64,000 nt of DNA from Natrinema longum (GTDB lineage: Archaea; Halobacteriota; Halobacteria; Halobacteriales; Natrialbaceae), in contig NZ_CP071463.1 of the NCBI RefSeq assembly GCF_017352095.1, positions 2,976,001 to 3,040,000 on the forward strand, read 5' to 3'. The notes beneath the pieces are model-generated. The model had not been told where the DNA came from, did no database searches, and saw only the letters and a program-made list of their open reading frames with translations. Made by a program: the position numbers and the translations under genes. Below, piece after piece: positions 51,971 to 59,996 of this stretch. Each line of letters begins with the position of its first letter. Within the stretch, counting starts at the first letter, position 1.

Positions 51971-52705
51971 ATGCGTGTCACCTTTCTGGGAACGGGCAGC
52001 GCGATGCCCACCGGCGAACGCTTTCAGGCGGGGATTCTCCTCCAGGACGACGGTCGAACGCTACTGGTCGACTGCGGTGCCGGCGCGCTCCAGCGGCTCC
52101 AGCAGTCCGGCGTCGGCTACGAGCACGTCTCGAGCGTCCTCCTGACACACCACCACCTCGACCACGTCACCGACCTGCTCCCCCTGATGAAGGCTCGCTG
52201 GCTCGCCGGCGAGGAACACCTCGAGATCGTCGGCCCGCAGGGAACCAAGGGACTGGTCGACGGCCTCCTCTCGGTCCACGAGTACATGCAGGACAAACTC
52301 GAGGTGCAGATCCGGGAGGTCGTTCCCGGGGAGTTCTCGGTCGCGGGGTTCGACGTGACCGCCTACGAGACGCGTCACTCGCTGCCGTGTCTGGCCTATC
52401 GGTTCGGCGATCTGTTCACCTTCAGCGGCGACAGTGAGGCCTTTACCGGGCTGGCGAACTTCGCGGAGGGCTCGGCGATCCTGGCCCACGACTGTTCGTT
52501 TCCCGACGACGTCGACGTCTCGAACCACCCCACGCCCGAGAGCCTCGGCCGCGCGCTCGCCGGCCACGACATCGGCCGTGTCTACCTGACCCACCTCTAT
52601 CCCCACACCGAGGGTCGACACGAGGAGATGCTCGAGTCGATCGACACTCACTACGACGGCGACGTCCGATTCGCCGAGGATCTCCAAACGGTCTCGGTCG
52701 AGTAA
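51971..52705 (+). CDS. MBL-fold protein, RNase Z-like
   Basis: A 244 aa metallo-beta-lactamase-fold protein with RNase Z-type sequence. It opens MRVTFLGTGSAMPTGERFQAG. The zinc site is LTHHHLDHVTDLLPL (HxHxDH). Further ligands are FSGDSEAFTGL (D) and VYLTHLYPHTEG (H). HSLPCLAYRFG matches the family's H-x-P-x-x-A region. It is somewhat shorter than the ~300 aa RNase Z and lacks the long flexible arm, so tRNA 3' processing is possible but not proven. ATG at 51971. Confidence 0.85.
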   Translation: MRVTFLGTGSAMPTGERFQAGILLQDDGRTLLVDCGAGALQRLQQSGVGYEHVSSVLLTHHHLDHVTDLLPLMKARWLAGEEHLEIVGPQGTKGLVDGLLSVHEYMQDKLEVQIREVVPGEFSVAGFDVTAYETRHSLPCLAYRFGDLFTFSGDSEAFTGLANFAEGSAILAHDCSFPDDVDVSNHPTPESLGRALAGHDIGRVYLTHLYPHTEGRHEEMLESIDTHYDGDVRFAEDLQTVSVE

Positions 52706-52724
52706 CCGTCAATCGGTGAGCGTC

Positions 52725-52739
52725 AGAGAGGCCCTCTCT
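52725..52739 (+). terminator. Hairpin after the RNase Z-like gene
   Basis: A perfect 7-bp inverted repeat, AGAGAGG (52725-52731), C, CCTCTCT (52733-52739), 20 nt after the stop, in a convergent intergenic gap. No long T tract follows, so it may be a folding element or a terminator of a weak type. Confidence 0.4.
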
Positions 52740-52819
52740 CGGTTCCGAGTACAGCCACGTCTACGGTCAATCGAGCGAGACATACGTGTGCGGATTGATC
52801 AGAAACAAACAGTCTATCG

Positions 52820-53842
52820 TCAGACAGTCTCAGCAACTAACGCCTCAAGCTTCTCAAGCTCGATATTTCGACCGGAAATCGGAAAAACGACAGTACTCCC
52901 CGAAAGTTCATCAGCACGCTGTCGCATTGCCGCGAGACTCGCTGCACACGCACCTTCCATCGGAATCCTCTCCACTCTGTAGAGGTCACCAACACCTTTC
53001 CTGATGGCGTCTTCACTCACAAGCCGGAAGTCATCAAGGCGATCCCGAAGCAGTCGCGTTGTGAGCGCGAACGGCACTCGTGTGGCAATTCCCTCGGCAA
53101 AGGTCTCCATTCGGTCGTGGGGTTCGAGATGGTCGTTCGCCCACGCCCGATACATCGCAGGTGCAGCCTCGGACTGAGCCCCGATCACAGTCGCGTCGGT
53201 CAGTGCCCCAACTGTGAGACAGTAGCCCGACGCACTAGAGCCACCGCCGACCGGACAAAAGAGATAATCAATGTCTGGCAGTTCTTCTGCGACCTCCAGA
53301 CCGGCTGTGCCTACGCCAGCCACGAGTGCCGGCTCGTTCGCCGAATGCACGTATCGATAGCCGTCCTCGGACGCCAACTCTTCGGCGTGTACACGGGAAT
53401 CATCGAAGTCGGTGCCGGAAAACAGAACCGTAGCACCGAGACGCTCCATCGCCGCTACCTTGGCCTGATTCGCGTCCTCTGGAACCACGATAGTTACGGG
53501 GACGTCGAACTGGCGTCCGGCGTAGGCGATGGATTGTCCGTGGTTGCCTGTGCTGGCAGCTATCACACCCGGATCGTGAAAGTCGGGGTCGAGGGTCGAC
53601 AGCAGGTTGACACCACCACGGACCTTGAACGCACCAGTCGGCAGCGTGTCTTCCCGTTTCAAGTATACGTCAGCGTCGAACTCGGCAGATAACGCTTCAC
53701 TTTTGATCAGTGGCGTTTTGGGGAGGTGCTGACTGATGCGGTTGCGAGCGCGGAAGACGTCAGCGATCGTCGGCGGGGTCAGCTTATGGTATGGAAACAC
53801 GGTCGTTTCATCCGGGGACTCAACTGGATCGTAATATGACAT
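52820..53842 (-). CDS. Threonine/serine dehydratase-like PLP enzyme
   Basis: A 340 aa PLP fold-type II enzyme. The Schiff-base lysine is in PTGAFKVRGG (about residue 59), the substrate loop is STGNHGQSIAYAG, and the phosphate-binding glycine loop reads PVGGGSSASGY (GSS replaces the common GGG). It probably deaminates Thr/Ser or a related hydroxyamino acid. The start MSYYDPV at 53842 lies 17 residues into a longer frame. Codon use is visibly less GC-rich than its neighbours (many T/A third bases), and it sits next to tRNA-Ser, which suggests acquisition by transfer. Confidence 0.85.
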   Translation of the reverse strand: MSYYDPVESPDETTVFPYHKLTPPTIADVFRARNRISQHLPKTPLIKSEALSAEFDADVYLKREDTLPTGAFKVRGGVNLLSTLDPDFHDPGVIAASTGNHGQSIAYAGRQFDVPVTIVVPEDANQAKVAAMERLGATVLFSGTDFDDSRVHAEELASEDGYRYVHSANEPALVAGVGTAGLEVAEELPDIDYLFCPVGGGSSASGYCLTVGALTDATVIGAQSEAAPAMYRAWANDHLEPHDRMETFAEGIATRVPFALTTRLLRDRLDDFRLVSEDAIRKGVGDLYRVERIPMEGACAASLAAMRQRADELSGSTVVFPISGRNIELEKLEALVAETV

Positions 53843-53927
53843 AGTTCCAGATATTACGAAATGCCTGAAAGAACTACCGCAACCGGTATTCACACGTGAG
53901 TAACCCTGATTCGAATCTCCGTAGCCG

Positions 53928-53988
53928 TTTACAGCGACCGAACAACTCGCGCCGCTACGCGTCGCTCGTCGGGTAAGGTCGCTGTAAA
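53928..53988. repeat. 12-bp inverted repeat beside tRNA-Ser
   Basis: TTTACAGCGACC (53928-53939) and GGTCGCTGTAAA (53977-53988) are perfect complements around a 37-nt GC-rich loop. It lies directly downstream of the tRNA-Ser 3' end on the minus strand. It could be a transcript-ending stem, a miniature element, or the edge of an integrated segment. Confidence 0.65.
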
Positions 53989-53990
53989 AG

Positions 53991-54075
53991 CGCCGAGAGG
54001 GAGATTTGAACTCCCGAGTCCGTGAGGACAGTAGATTTCGAATCTACCGCCTTGGCCGGGCTAGGCTATCTCGGC
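53991..54075 (-). tRNA. tRNA-Ser (CGA)
   Basis: An 85-nt tRNA on the minus strand. The acceptor GCCGAGA (54075-54069) pairs with TCTCGGC, with G as discriminator (53991). The anticodon stem GTAGA/TCTAC encloses the loop TTCGAAA, giving anticodon CGA. A long variable arm (TGTCCTCACGGACTCGG region) and the T arm GGGAG TTCAAAT CTCCC complete a serine tRNA. CCA is not encoded. Confidence 0.95.
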
Positions 54076-54218
54076 TCACTCGTATATATCGGGGAGACGT
54101 TTTTACCCGTTTCGATTTTTCGCTCCCACTGTGATTCGTTCTCTCGCGATCGGCCGACAGCTTCGGCCCCGCTCGAGTCGCGGGAGCGGACCGGCCCGAG
54201 CGGAGCCGGCGCGCTCGA

Positions 54219-56930
54219 TCAGCCCGTGTTCTTCATGCCGGCCGCGATCCCCTTGACCGTCAGTCGCAGGGTTCGTTCCTCGATGTCCGTCCGATGGGTC
54301 CGATTGAGCAGGTAGACCTGGAGCATGTTCAGCGGATCCACGTAGGGATTGCGCCGCTCGAGGTTTTCGCCGAGCCAGTCGCGGGTGTGCAGCTGGTCGC
54401 GCTGGCCGATCTCGGTGATCAGGTCGGCCGTTCGCTCGTACTCGCCGGAGATGCGGGGGAAGAACCGATCGCGAAGCTCTTCCTCGGCCATGTCGGCGTA
54501 CCGCTCGGCGATCTCGAGTTCGGTTCGCGACAGCGAGAGGGCGGCGTTGTCCAGCGTCGTCCGGAAGAACGGCCACTCGTCGTACATCTCCTGGAGGGTC
54601 TCCATCGAGCCACCGTCCTCGAGGTAGGCCTCGACGCCCGTCGCGATGGCGTACCAGCCGGGCAGGATACACCGCGACTGGGTCCAGGAGAACACCCACG
54701 GGATCGCCCGCAGGTCCTCGACGGTTCGCTCGCCCGACCGGGAGGCCGGCCGCGATCCCAGGTCGAGGTCTTCGATGACCGTAATGGGGGTCGCCTGTTC
54801 GAAGTACTGGACGAACCCGTCGCTCTCGAGGAGGTCGCGGTACTCCTGGCGAGCGGCGTCGGCCATGGTCTCCATGGCGTCGACCCACTCGTCGTGGACC
54901 TCCTCTTCGGGTTGGTCCATCGCCTGCTTGCGCGCCCGTAGCTGGGCGTTGAGCATCTGTTCGATGTTGCGCTCGGCGATGCGCGGGTTGGCGTACTTCT
55001 CGGCGATCGCCTCGCCCTGTTCGGTGAACTTGACCTGGCCCGTGACCGTCGAGTTCGGCAGCGCCAGCAGCGCCTCGTTCATCGGACCGCCACCGCGGGA
55101 AATCGAGCCGCCCCGGCCGTGGAACAGCCGCATGGTCACGTCGTGGTCGGCACAGATCTCCCCGAGCCGGCGCTGGTTCTTGTACAGCGACCAGTTCGCG
55201 GCGAGGAAACCGTTCTCCTTGTTCGAGTCCGAGTACCCCAGCATGATCTCCTGGGTCTGGTTGCGTGCCTCGAGGGCCTGTGCGTAGGCCTCGTTCTCGA
55301 ACAGCGTCCCCATGATCCGCCGGGCTCCCGAGAGGGCGTACTCGGTCTCCAAGAGCGGGACGATGTCGATCCCGGCGTGTTCGGGCAGGGAGACGACGCC
55401 CGCCTGATCGGCCAGGAAGAGCACCTCGAGGACGTGACTGGGCTCCTCGGTCATCGAGATGGCGTAGGTGTCGATGGCGTGGCTGCCGTACTCCGTCTGC
55501 CAGTCGGCGAGGCTGTCGAAGAGTTCGAGGACCCGACTGGAGTCGTCGGAAAGCTCCGCGGTGTCCTCGAGGTCGATGACGGTTTCCTCCTGCAGGACGG
55601 CGTCGGTCAGGAACTCGACGCGCTCGGCCTCCGAGAGCCCGTGGTAATCGATCCCCTCGCGTTCGAGTGCCTCGGCGATCGCGTCGGTGTGTTTCGCTTG
55701 GTGCTCGCGCAGGTCGAGGCTCGCAAGCGAGAAGCCGAAGGTGGCGACCTGGCGGCGGATCGGATCGACGTGGGCGTCGACGACGCTCTCGGCCCCGTTG
55801 TTCCGTAGGCTCTTCGCGATGACCTCGAGATCGTCGAGGAGGTCGTCGACGTCGTCGTAGCCGCCGGGGCGGACGTCGCCGACGCGGCGGAGCCGCTCGC
55901 GCATGAGCTTGAGTTTCTGTCGGTAGGGCTCGCCAGGGTAGCGCTCCTCGGCGGTTCGGGCACTCCCCGGTAGGCGCTCGCGATCCGCCTCGAGGGTGGC
56001 CTGGAAGGCGGAGCCGGCGTCGATCCGGCTGCCGTCCTGGCTCAACACGCCCGAGAGGCGCTTGAGCTGCTCGCGATACTGCTCGAGGACGACCGAGCGC
56101 TGGCGCTCGAGGGTGTTGGCGGTGACCTCGGGCGTCACGTAGGGGTTGCCGTCGCGGTCGCTGCCGGCCCACGAGCGGAACTCGAAGAGCTTCGGGATCT
56201 CGAGGTCGCCGGGGATTTCGGCGTCGATCGCGTCGTCGAGTTCGTCGTAGACCTCCCCGACGACGTCGAACAGGGTGTTCTCGAGGTACCACTGGACGTT
56301 GCGGGCTTCGTCCTCGGGTTCGGGCTGGCGGTTGCGTACCTGTGGAGTCTGCCAGAGGCTCGTCACCTCGGCGTCGATGTCCCGCCAGACCTGATTCTCC
56401 TCTTTGTCCGTCAACAGTCGTTCGTCCAGCGTCTCGAGATAGGTCGAAATCTCTCTGAGTTTGGATTTAACCGTCTTGCGCCGGGCTTCGGTCGGGTGGG
56501 CGGTAAAGGTCGGCTCGATCAGGACGTCGTCTAACACCTGTCGGACGGTCTCGATGTCGGCCTCGCCGAGTTCTTCGGCGGCGGTCTCGAGACTGTCGTC
56601 GAGGGTCTCCTCGTGGGAGGCCGTGCGAATCGTTCGGACTCGCTCGCGTTCCTCCGCGAGATTGATCAACTCGAAGTACGTCGTGAACCCGCGAGCGACG
56701 ATCCGCTGGTGGTGGGGCGAGAGCCCCTCGAGTTCGGTGACCAGCGGCTCTCGTGAATCGCGCTCCCCGGACCGGTACTCGATCGCCGCTCGCCGACATG
56801 ATTCGACGGTCTCGAACGCGCTGCGGGACGTCTGGTTCTCGAGGACGTCTCCCAGCAGCGCTCCGAGTTCTCGGACGTCCTGCCGGACCTCCCGATTGTG
56901 GAGTCGCATATCTGTGGATATGTGTGCCAT
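54219..56930 (-). CDS. ppc: Phosphoenolpyruvate carboxylase
   Basis: Carboxylates PEP to oxaloacetate, an anaplerotic reaction in the cytosol. It is 903 aa, of the long bacterial-type PEPC form. The catalytic histidine is at about 145 in TFTAHPTEARRK. RSWAGSDRDGNP and the GRGGSISRGGGP glycine-rich loop are intact, and the C-terminal KNTG is complete. The start is ambiguous: ATG at 56930 (MAHISTDMRL) or the ATG 21 nt later (MRLHNREVRQ), which matches the common N-terminus. TATAAC near 56985 on the minus strand may be its promoter. Confidence 0.95.
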   Translation of the reverse strand: MAHISTDMRLHNREVRQDVRELGALLGDVLENQTSRSAFETVESCRRAAIEYRSGERDSREPLVTELEGLSPHHQRIVARGFTTYFELINLAEERERVRTIRTASHEETLDDSLETAAEELGEADIETVRQVLDDVLIEPTFTAHPTEARRKTVKSKLREISTYLETLDERLLTDKEENQVWRDIDAEVTSLWQTPQVRNRQPEPEDEARNVQWYLENTLFDVVGEVYDELDDAIDAEIPGDLEIPKLFEFRSWAGSDRDGNPYVTPEVTANTLERQRSVVLEQYREQLKRLSGVLSQDGSRIDAGSAFQATLEADRERLPGSARTAEERYPGEPYRQKLKLMRERLRRVGDVRPGGYDDVDDLLDDLEVIAKSLRNNGAESVVDAHVDPIRRQVATFGFSLASLDLREHQAKHTDAIAEALEREGIDYHGLSEAERVEFLTDAVLQEETVIDLEDTAELSDDSSRVLELFDSLADWQTEYGSHAIDTYAISMTEEPSHVLEVLFLADQAGVVSLPEHAGIDIVPLLETEYALSGARRIMGTLFENEAYAQALEARNQTQEIMLGYSDSNKENGFLAANWSLYKNQRRLGEICADHDVTMRLFHGRGGSISRGGGPMNEALLALPNSTVTGQVKFTEQGEAIAEKYANPRIAERNIEQMLNAQLRARKQAMDQPEEEVHDEWVDAMETMADAARQEYRDLLESDGFVQYFEQATPITVIEDLDLGSRPASRSGERTVEDLRAIPWVFSWTQSRCILPGWYAIATGVEAYLEDGGSMETLQEMYDEWPFFRTTLDNAALSLSRTELEIAERYADMAEEELRDRFFPRISGEYERTADLITEIGQRDQLHTRDWLGENLERRNPYVDPLNMLQVYLLNRTHRTDIEERTLRLTVKGIAAGMKNTG

Positions 56931-57288
56931 GGTAAAAACCCCTCGCAGGAGAGTTGACGGCTCATACATCGTTTTCCGTGATAGTTATAGAAATTCGAGG
57001 CGAATACCCTCGCCTCCTCGTGGGGGACGAGTGTTCCGACCGCTCAGGTCGGACCCGAGGACCGAACAGGCGGGAGACGAAGCCGACACGGTGAGCGACA
57101 GTCCACCGAGGGCAGCCCGGTAGGATATTCGACCGCAAACGGGACTATTAATACTATTTCAACGGTCGAGCCACGCCGGTGACTGTCGGCTCGTCCGCTC
57201 GGTTGTCCGATAGCGCTCGAGTTCGTCGGCCGTCTGAGTACAAAAATCGTCTTCGCGCTGCGTCGATCGCAGATCGACGTTGTGAACG
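56931..57288. other. Gap between the epimerase stop and ppc
   Basis: Holds the ppc promoter region (TATA-like TATAAC on the minus strand near 56980-56988) and an AT-rich patch, ATTAATACTATTT, near 57147. No convincing gene is seen. A minus-strand frame across 57159-57389 overlaps the epimerase and is not believed. Confidence 0.4.
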
Positions 57289-58218
57289 CTACGCGTCGGT
57301 ATACTGCGCACAGACGCGTCGGATCCCTTCCTCGAAATCGATCCGTGGTTCCCAGCCGATCGCTTCGCGAATCTTCGAGGCATCGGCACAGGTGTCGTGG
57401 ACGTACACCGAATCGGGAATCGGGTTCTCGACGTATTCGGGCTCGACGTCCGTTCCGAGCTCGTCGTTGAGCATCTCCACGACCGTATTGAAATCGTACG
57501 CCTCGCCCGTTCCCAGATTGTATATCCCGTCGAGTTCGGCGTCGGCAGCGCCCTCGAGCCCGCGGACGATGTCGGAGACGTGCGTGAAATCCCGCGTCTG
57601 CGTGCCGTCGCCGTAGAGGACGGGCGACTCGCCGGTGGCGATGTCGTCGGCGAACTGTGCGATCACGTTGGCGTACTCGCCTTTGTGTTCCTCGGCACCG
57701 CCGTAGCCCTGATAAACCGAGAAAAACCGCATTCCGGCCATCGACATGTCGTAGTGGTTCGAGAAGTACTCGCCGTAGCGTTCCCGGGCCAGTTTCGAGG
57801 CCTCGTATCCCGTGTTCACGTGCACGTCCATGTCTTCGGGCGACGGGTCGGTACGGCTCCCGTAGATCGACGACGTCGAGGCGTAGACGACCGTCTCGCA
57901 GCCGTCCTGTCGAGCCTGCTCGACCACGTTGACGAATCCCTCCACGTTCACCCTGGCACCGGTCGTCGGGTCCTCCTCGTGCATCGCATAGGACGACAGC
58001 GCGGCCAGGTGGAACACCACGTCGACGTCCGTCGGGAGATCGTCGTCCAGCACGCTCGTATCGACGAATTCGACGTCGTCGGACAGGTTCTCGGGCGTCC
58101 CCAGATAACAGTCGTCGACGACGGTCACGTCGTTGTCCTCGGCGAGCCGGTTCGCCAGATTCGACCCGATAAATCCCGCACCCCCGGTGACGAGGACGGA
58201 TTGCGCCTCGAGAGTCAT
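57289..58218 (-). CDS. NAD-dependent nucleotide-sugar epimerase/dehydratase
   Basis: A 309 aa extended SDR (UDP-glucose 4-epimerase-like). The N-terminal VTGGAGFIGSNLANRL is the NAD motif. YEASKLARERY holds the catalytic Tyr-Lys, with ASTSSIYGS before it. RFFSVYQGYGG and SDIVRGLEG follow, and the C-terminal half has a substrate-binding IYNLGTGEAYDFNTVVEML region. It may serve surface glycan or lipid sugar synthesis. The start ATG at 58218 (MTLEAQSVLVTGG) is chosen; an upstream in-frame ATG adds a non-family tail. Confidence 0.9.
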   Translation of the reverse strand: MTLEAQSVLVTGGAGFIGSNLANRLAEDNDVTVVDDCYLGTPENLSDDVEFVDTSVLDDDLPTDVDVVFHLAALSSYAMHEEDPTTGARVNVEGFVNVVEQARQDGCETVVYASTSSIYGSRTDPSPEDMDVHVNTGYEASKLARERYGEYFSNHYDMSMAGMRFFSVYQGYGGAEEHKGEYANVIAQFADDIATGESPVLYGDGTQTRDFTHVSDIVRGLEGAADAELDGIYNLGTGEAYDFNTVVEMLNDELGTDVEPEYVENPIPDSVYVHDTCADASKIREAIGWEPRIDFEEGIRRVCAQYTDA

Positions 58219-58340
58219 ACCAGGAACCCCTATTCGGCAATCCATAGGTGTTGTCATCTCCCGGCAGCGAATCCCACCGTCGCCAGTCGATCCTGCCCCG
58301 TCCCACAGGTTCTTGATTGATCGTCTCACACCACACGACA

Positions 58341-58793
58341 ATGCAGTACTACGAGGACATCGAGGTCGGCGACACCCAGGAGTTCGGCGAGTATCACGTG
58401 ACGAAAGACGAAATCATCGAGTTCGCAGAGCAGTACGATCCCCAGCCGTTTCACGTCGACGAGGAGGCTGCGGGCGACTCCGCGTTCGGCGAACTGGTCG
58501 CCTCCGGCTGGCACACCGCCGCGATGTGTATGCGGCTGCTCGTCGACGGCCCGCTGGAAGACCGGGCCAGCATGGGTGCCAGCGGCGTCGACGACCTTCG
58601 CTGGAAACAGCCCGTCAGACCCGGTGATACGCTCTCGATCCGGACGGAAATCATCGACAAACAGGTCTCCGAGAGCGATCCGAATCGGGGGTACGTCGAC
58701 AGCCGTCTCGAGGGGATCACCCAGGACGGCGACGTCGTCATCTCCTGGATCGCCCACGGAATGATCGCCCGTCGGAATCCGGGCGGCGACTGA
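58341..58793 (+). CDS. MaoC-like hydratase/dehydratase
   Basis: A 150 aa single hot-dog domain. YYEDIEVGDTQEFGEYHVTKDEIIEFAEQYDPQPFHVDEE carries the R-hydratase Asp/His signature (DPQPFHVD), and GELVASGWHTAAMCMRL follows. It probably acts on enoyl-CoA in fatty acid or polyhydroxyalkanoate metabolism. The ATG at 58341 (MQYYEDIEVGD) is the normal start; an upstream in-frame codon is rejected. A stem-loop element begins 9 nt after its stop. Confidence 0.9.
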   Translation: MQYYEDIEVGDTQEFGEYHVTKDEIIEFAEQYDPQPFHVDEEAAGDSAFGELVASGWHTAAMCMRLLVDGPLEDRASMGASGVDDLRWKQPVRPGDTLSIRTEIIDKQVSESDPNRGYVDSRLEGITQDGDVVISWIAHGMIARRNPGGD

Positions 58794-58802
58794 GACGGTT
58801 TG

Positions 58803-58859
58803 CTGTCCCGATTTCCCGGTGGGACCGCAGGGCAGGCCCGGTCCCACCGGCACTGACGG
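58803..58859 (+). other. Stem-loop element copy 3 (putative structured RNA family)
   Basis: A 57-nt element: CTGTCCCGA (58803-58811), an 11-bp perfect inner stem (58816-58826 with 58840-58850), a 13-nt loop, CACTGAC (58851-58857), and an outer CTGTC/GACGG pairing. ACCGTATGAG follows at 58867-58876, 16 nt after the start of CACTGAC, as in copy 1. Compared with copy 2, stem base pairs change on both sides together (C-G to T-A, C-G to G-C, C-G to A-T). Confidence 0.65.
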
Positions 58860-59056
58860 ACAGGAGACCGTATGAGCCGTCACGGCTCGTGACTCTCCTT
58901 CGAAGTCGATGCGATTCGCGGGAACCGTTCTTCGCGCACCGACGACGTATCGGTAGCGCTCTCCGTTCACGGACGACGTCGAGAGAGCGATTGCCGGTGA
59001 CCGTGACCGGAGATGTTCGGATCTACCCTTATGACTCGTGGGGCCGTCTGCTCCGT

Positions 59057-59557
59057 ATGAGCGATCTCAGGGAGTTCGACGTCCGATCGGGCGTCGACGA
59101 GGACGTCTGGCAACTGTCGGTCACGGGGACGGTCGAGCAGTCCGTCACGCTCTCCATCGACTACCTCCGGTCGCTTCCGCTCGAGACGTACACCGAGGAC
59201 TTCGCGTGTGTCGAGGGGTGGGTCGCCGAGGACTGCGCCTGGCGCGGGGTTCGCGTCGCGAGCGTGCTCGAGCTCGCCGAGCCGACCGACGCGAGCGCGT
59301 ACGCGCTCGTCCACGGGATGGACGACGAGTACGCTTGTTCGTTCCCGCTGGCCCGGCTTGCCGACGCCGTCCTCGCCGTGGAACTCGACGGCGAGGCGCT
59401 CCCGGTCGACCACGGCGGCCCGGCGCGGCTCGTCCCCACGGAGTCGGAGAGCGACTGCTGGGAGAGCATCAAGTGGGTGTGTCGGATCGACCTGCGGGAG
59501 ACGGAACCGCTCGCGGGGGACACCGCCGAAGAGCTGGCACTCTCCCGAATCGAGTGA
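59057..59557 (+). CDS. Small molybdopterin-dependent oxidoreductase (sulfite-oxidase fold)
   Basis: A 166 aa protein matching the Moco-binding domain of sulfite oxidase/YedY-like enzymes. SLPLETYTEDFACVEGWVAEDCAWRGVRVASVLELA carries the Moco-ligating Cys51 and the typical C-V-E-G-W motif. It lacks the C-terminal dimerisation domain and a TAT signal, so it may be cytosolic. The ATG at 59057 (MSDLREFDV) is the chosen start. Convergent to TusA/CopD-like genes. Confidence 0.85.
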   Translation: MSDLREFDVRSGVDEDVWQLSVTGTVEQSVTLSIDYLRSLPLETYTEDFACVEGWVAEDCAWRGVRVASVLELAEPTDASAYALVHGMDDEYACSFPLARLADAVLAVELDGEALPVDHGGPARLVPTESESDCWESIKWVCRIDLRETEPLAGDTAEELALSRIE

Positions 59558-59699
59558 GTGACACTACTGGATAGCAGCCAATACGAAGCCGGTCGCGAAT
59601 GTGTGGCCGTCACCTGCGGGGACGGTCGTAGACATGCGATCGGCTTCACGTCGTTCTGTCCAGCAGTATTACTCCGGACGGACGGTCGCCTCACGACCA

Positions 59700-59996
59700 C
59701 TAGTCGTCGGCCGACGGCTCTCCGATCTCGAGATACGTCGTATACTCCTTCCTGAGCAGCCCGCTCCGGTTCGTTTCGATCGCGAGCAGGTCGTGATCGG
59801 TCTGTGCCGCCAGGCGACCGTACTCCTGTTTCGCCCGCCGGTCCGTACTTCGAATGCGCAGTATCGACCCCGGCTCCAGATCCTCGAGCGCACGCTGGAC
59901 GCGGGCGATGCCGCTCGCACAGCCTCGTCCCCGGTTGTCGACCGTCAGATCGGGTTCGGTGTCGGGTGCCGTCTCGGGGATCTCGATCTCAGTCAT
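59700..59996 (-). CDS. TusA-like protein with altered CPxP motif
   Basis: A 98 aa SirA/TusA-fold protein. The family's reactive Cys is present at C26 in RGRGCASGIARVQRAL, but CPxP is changed to CASG. The second half (GSILRIRSTDRRAKQEYGRLAAQTDHDLLAI) keeps the fold. TusA proteins relay persulfide sulfur. The first 18 residues form an acidic extension. The start overlaps the CopD-like stop by 8 nt, so they are co-expressed. Confidence 0.85.
   Translation of the reverse strand: MTEIEIPETAPDTEPDLTVDNRGRGCASGIARVQRALEDLEPGSILRIRSTDRRAKQEYGRLAAQTDHDLLAIETNRSGLLRKEYTTYLEIGEPSADD

Noticed and set aside
52725-52739. Hairpin as an attachment-site copy of the tRNA-Ser 3' end
   Set aside because: Only a short CCCTCTC-like stretch matches; a real attachment site would repeat much more of the tRNA end.
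57159-57389. 76-codon minus-strand frame overlapping the epimerase end
   Set aside because: Most of it is the epimerase in another frame; the unique tail is short and no homologue is recalled.
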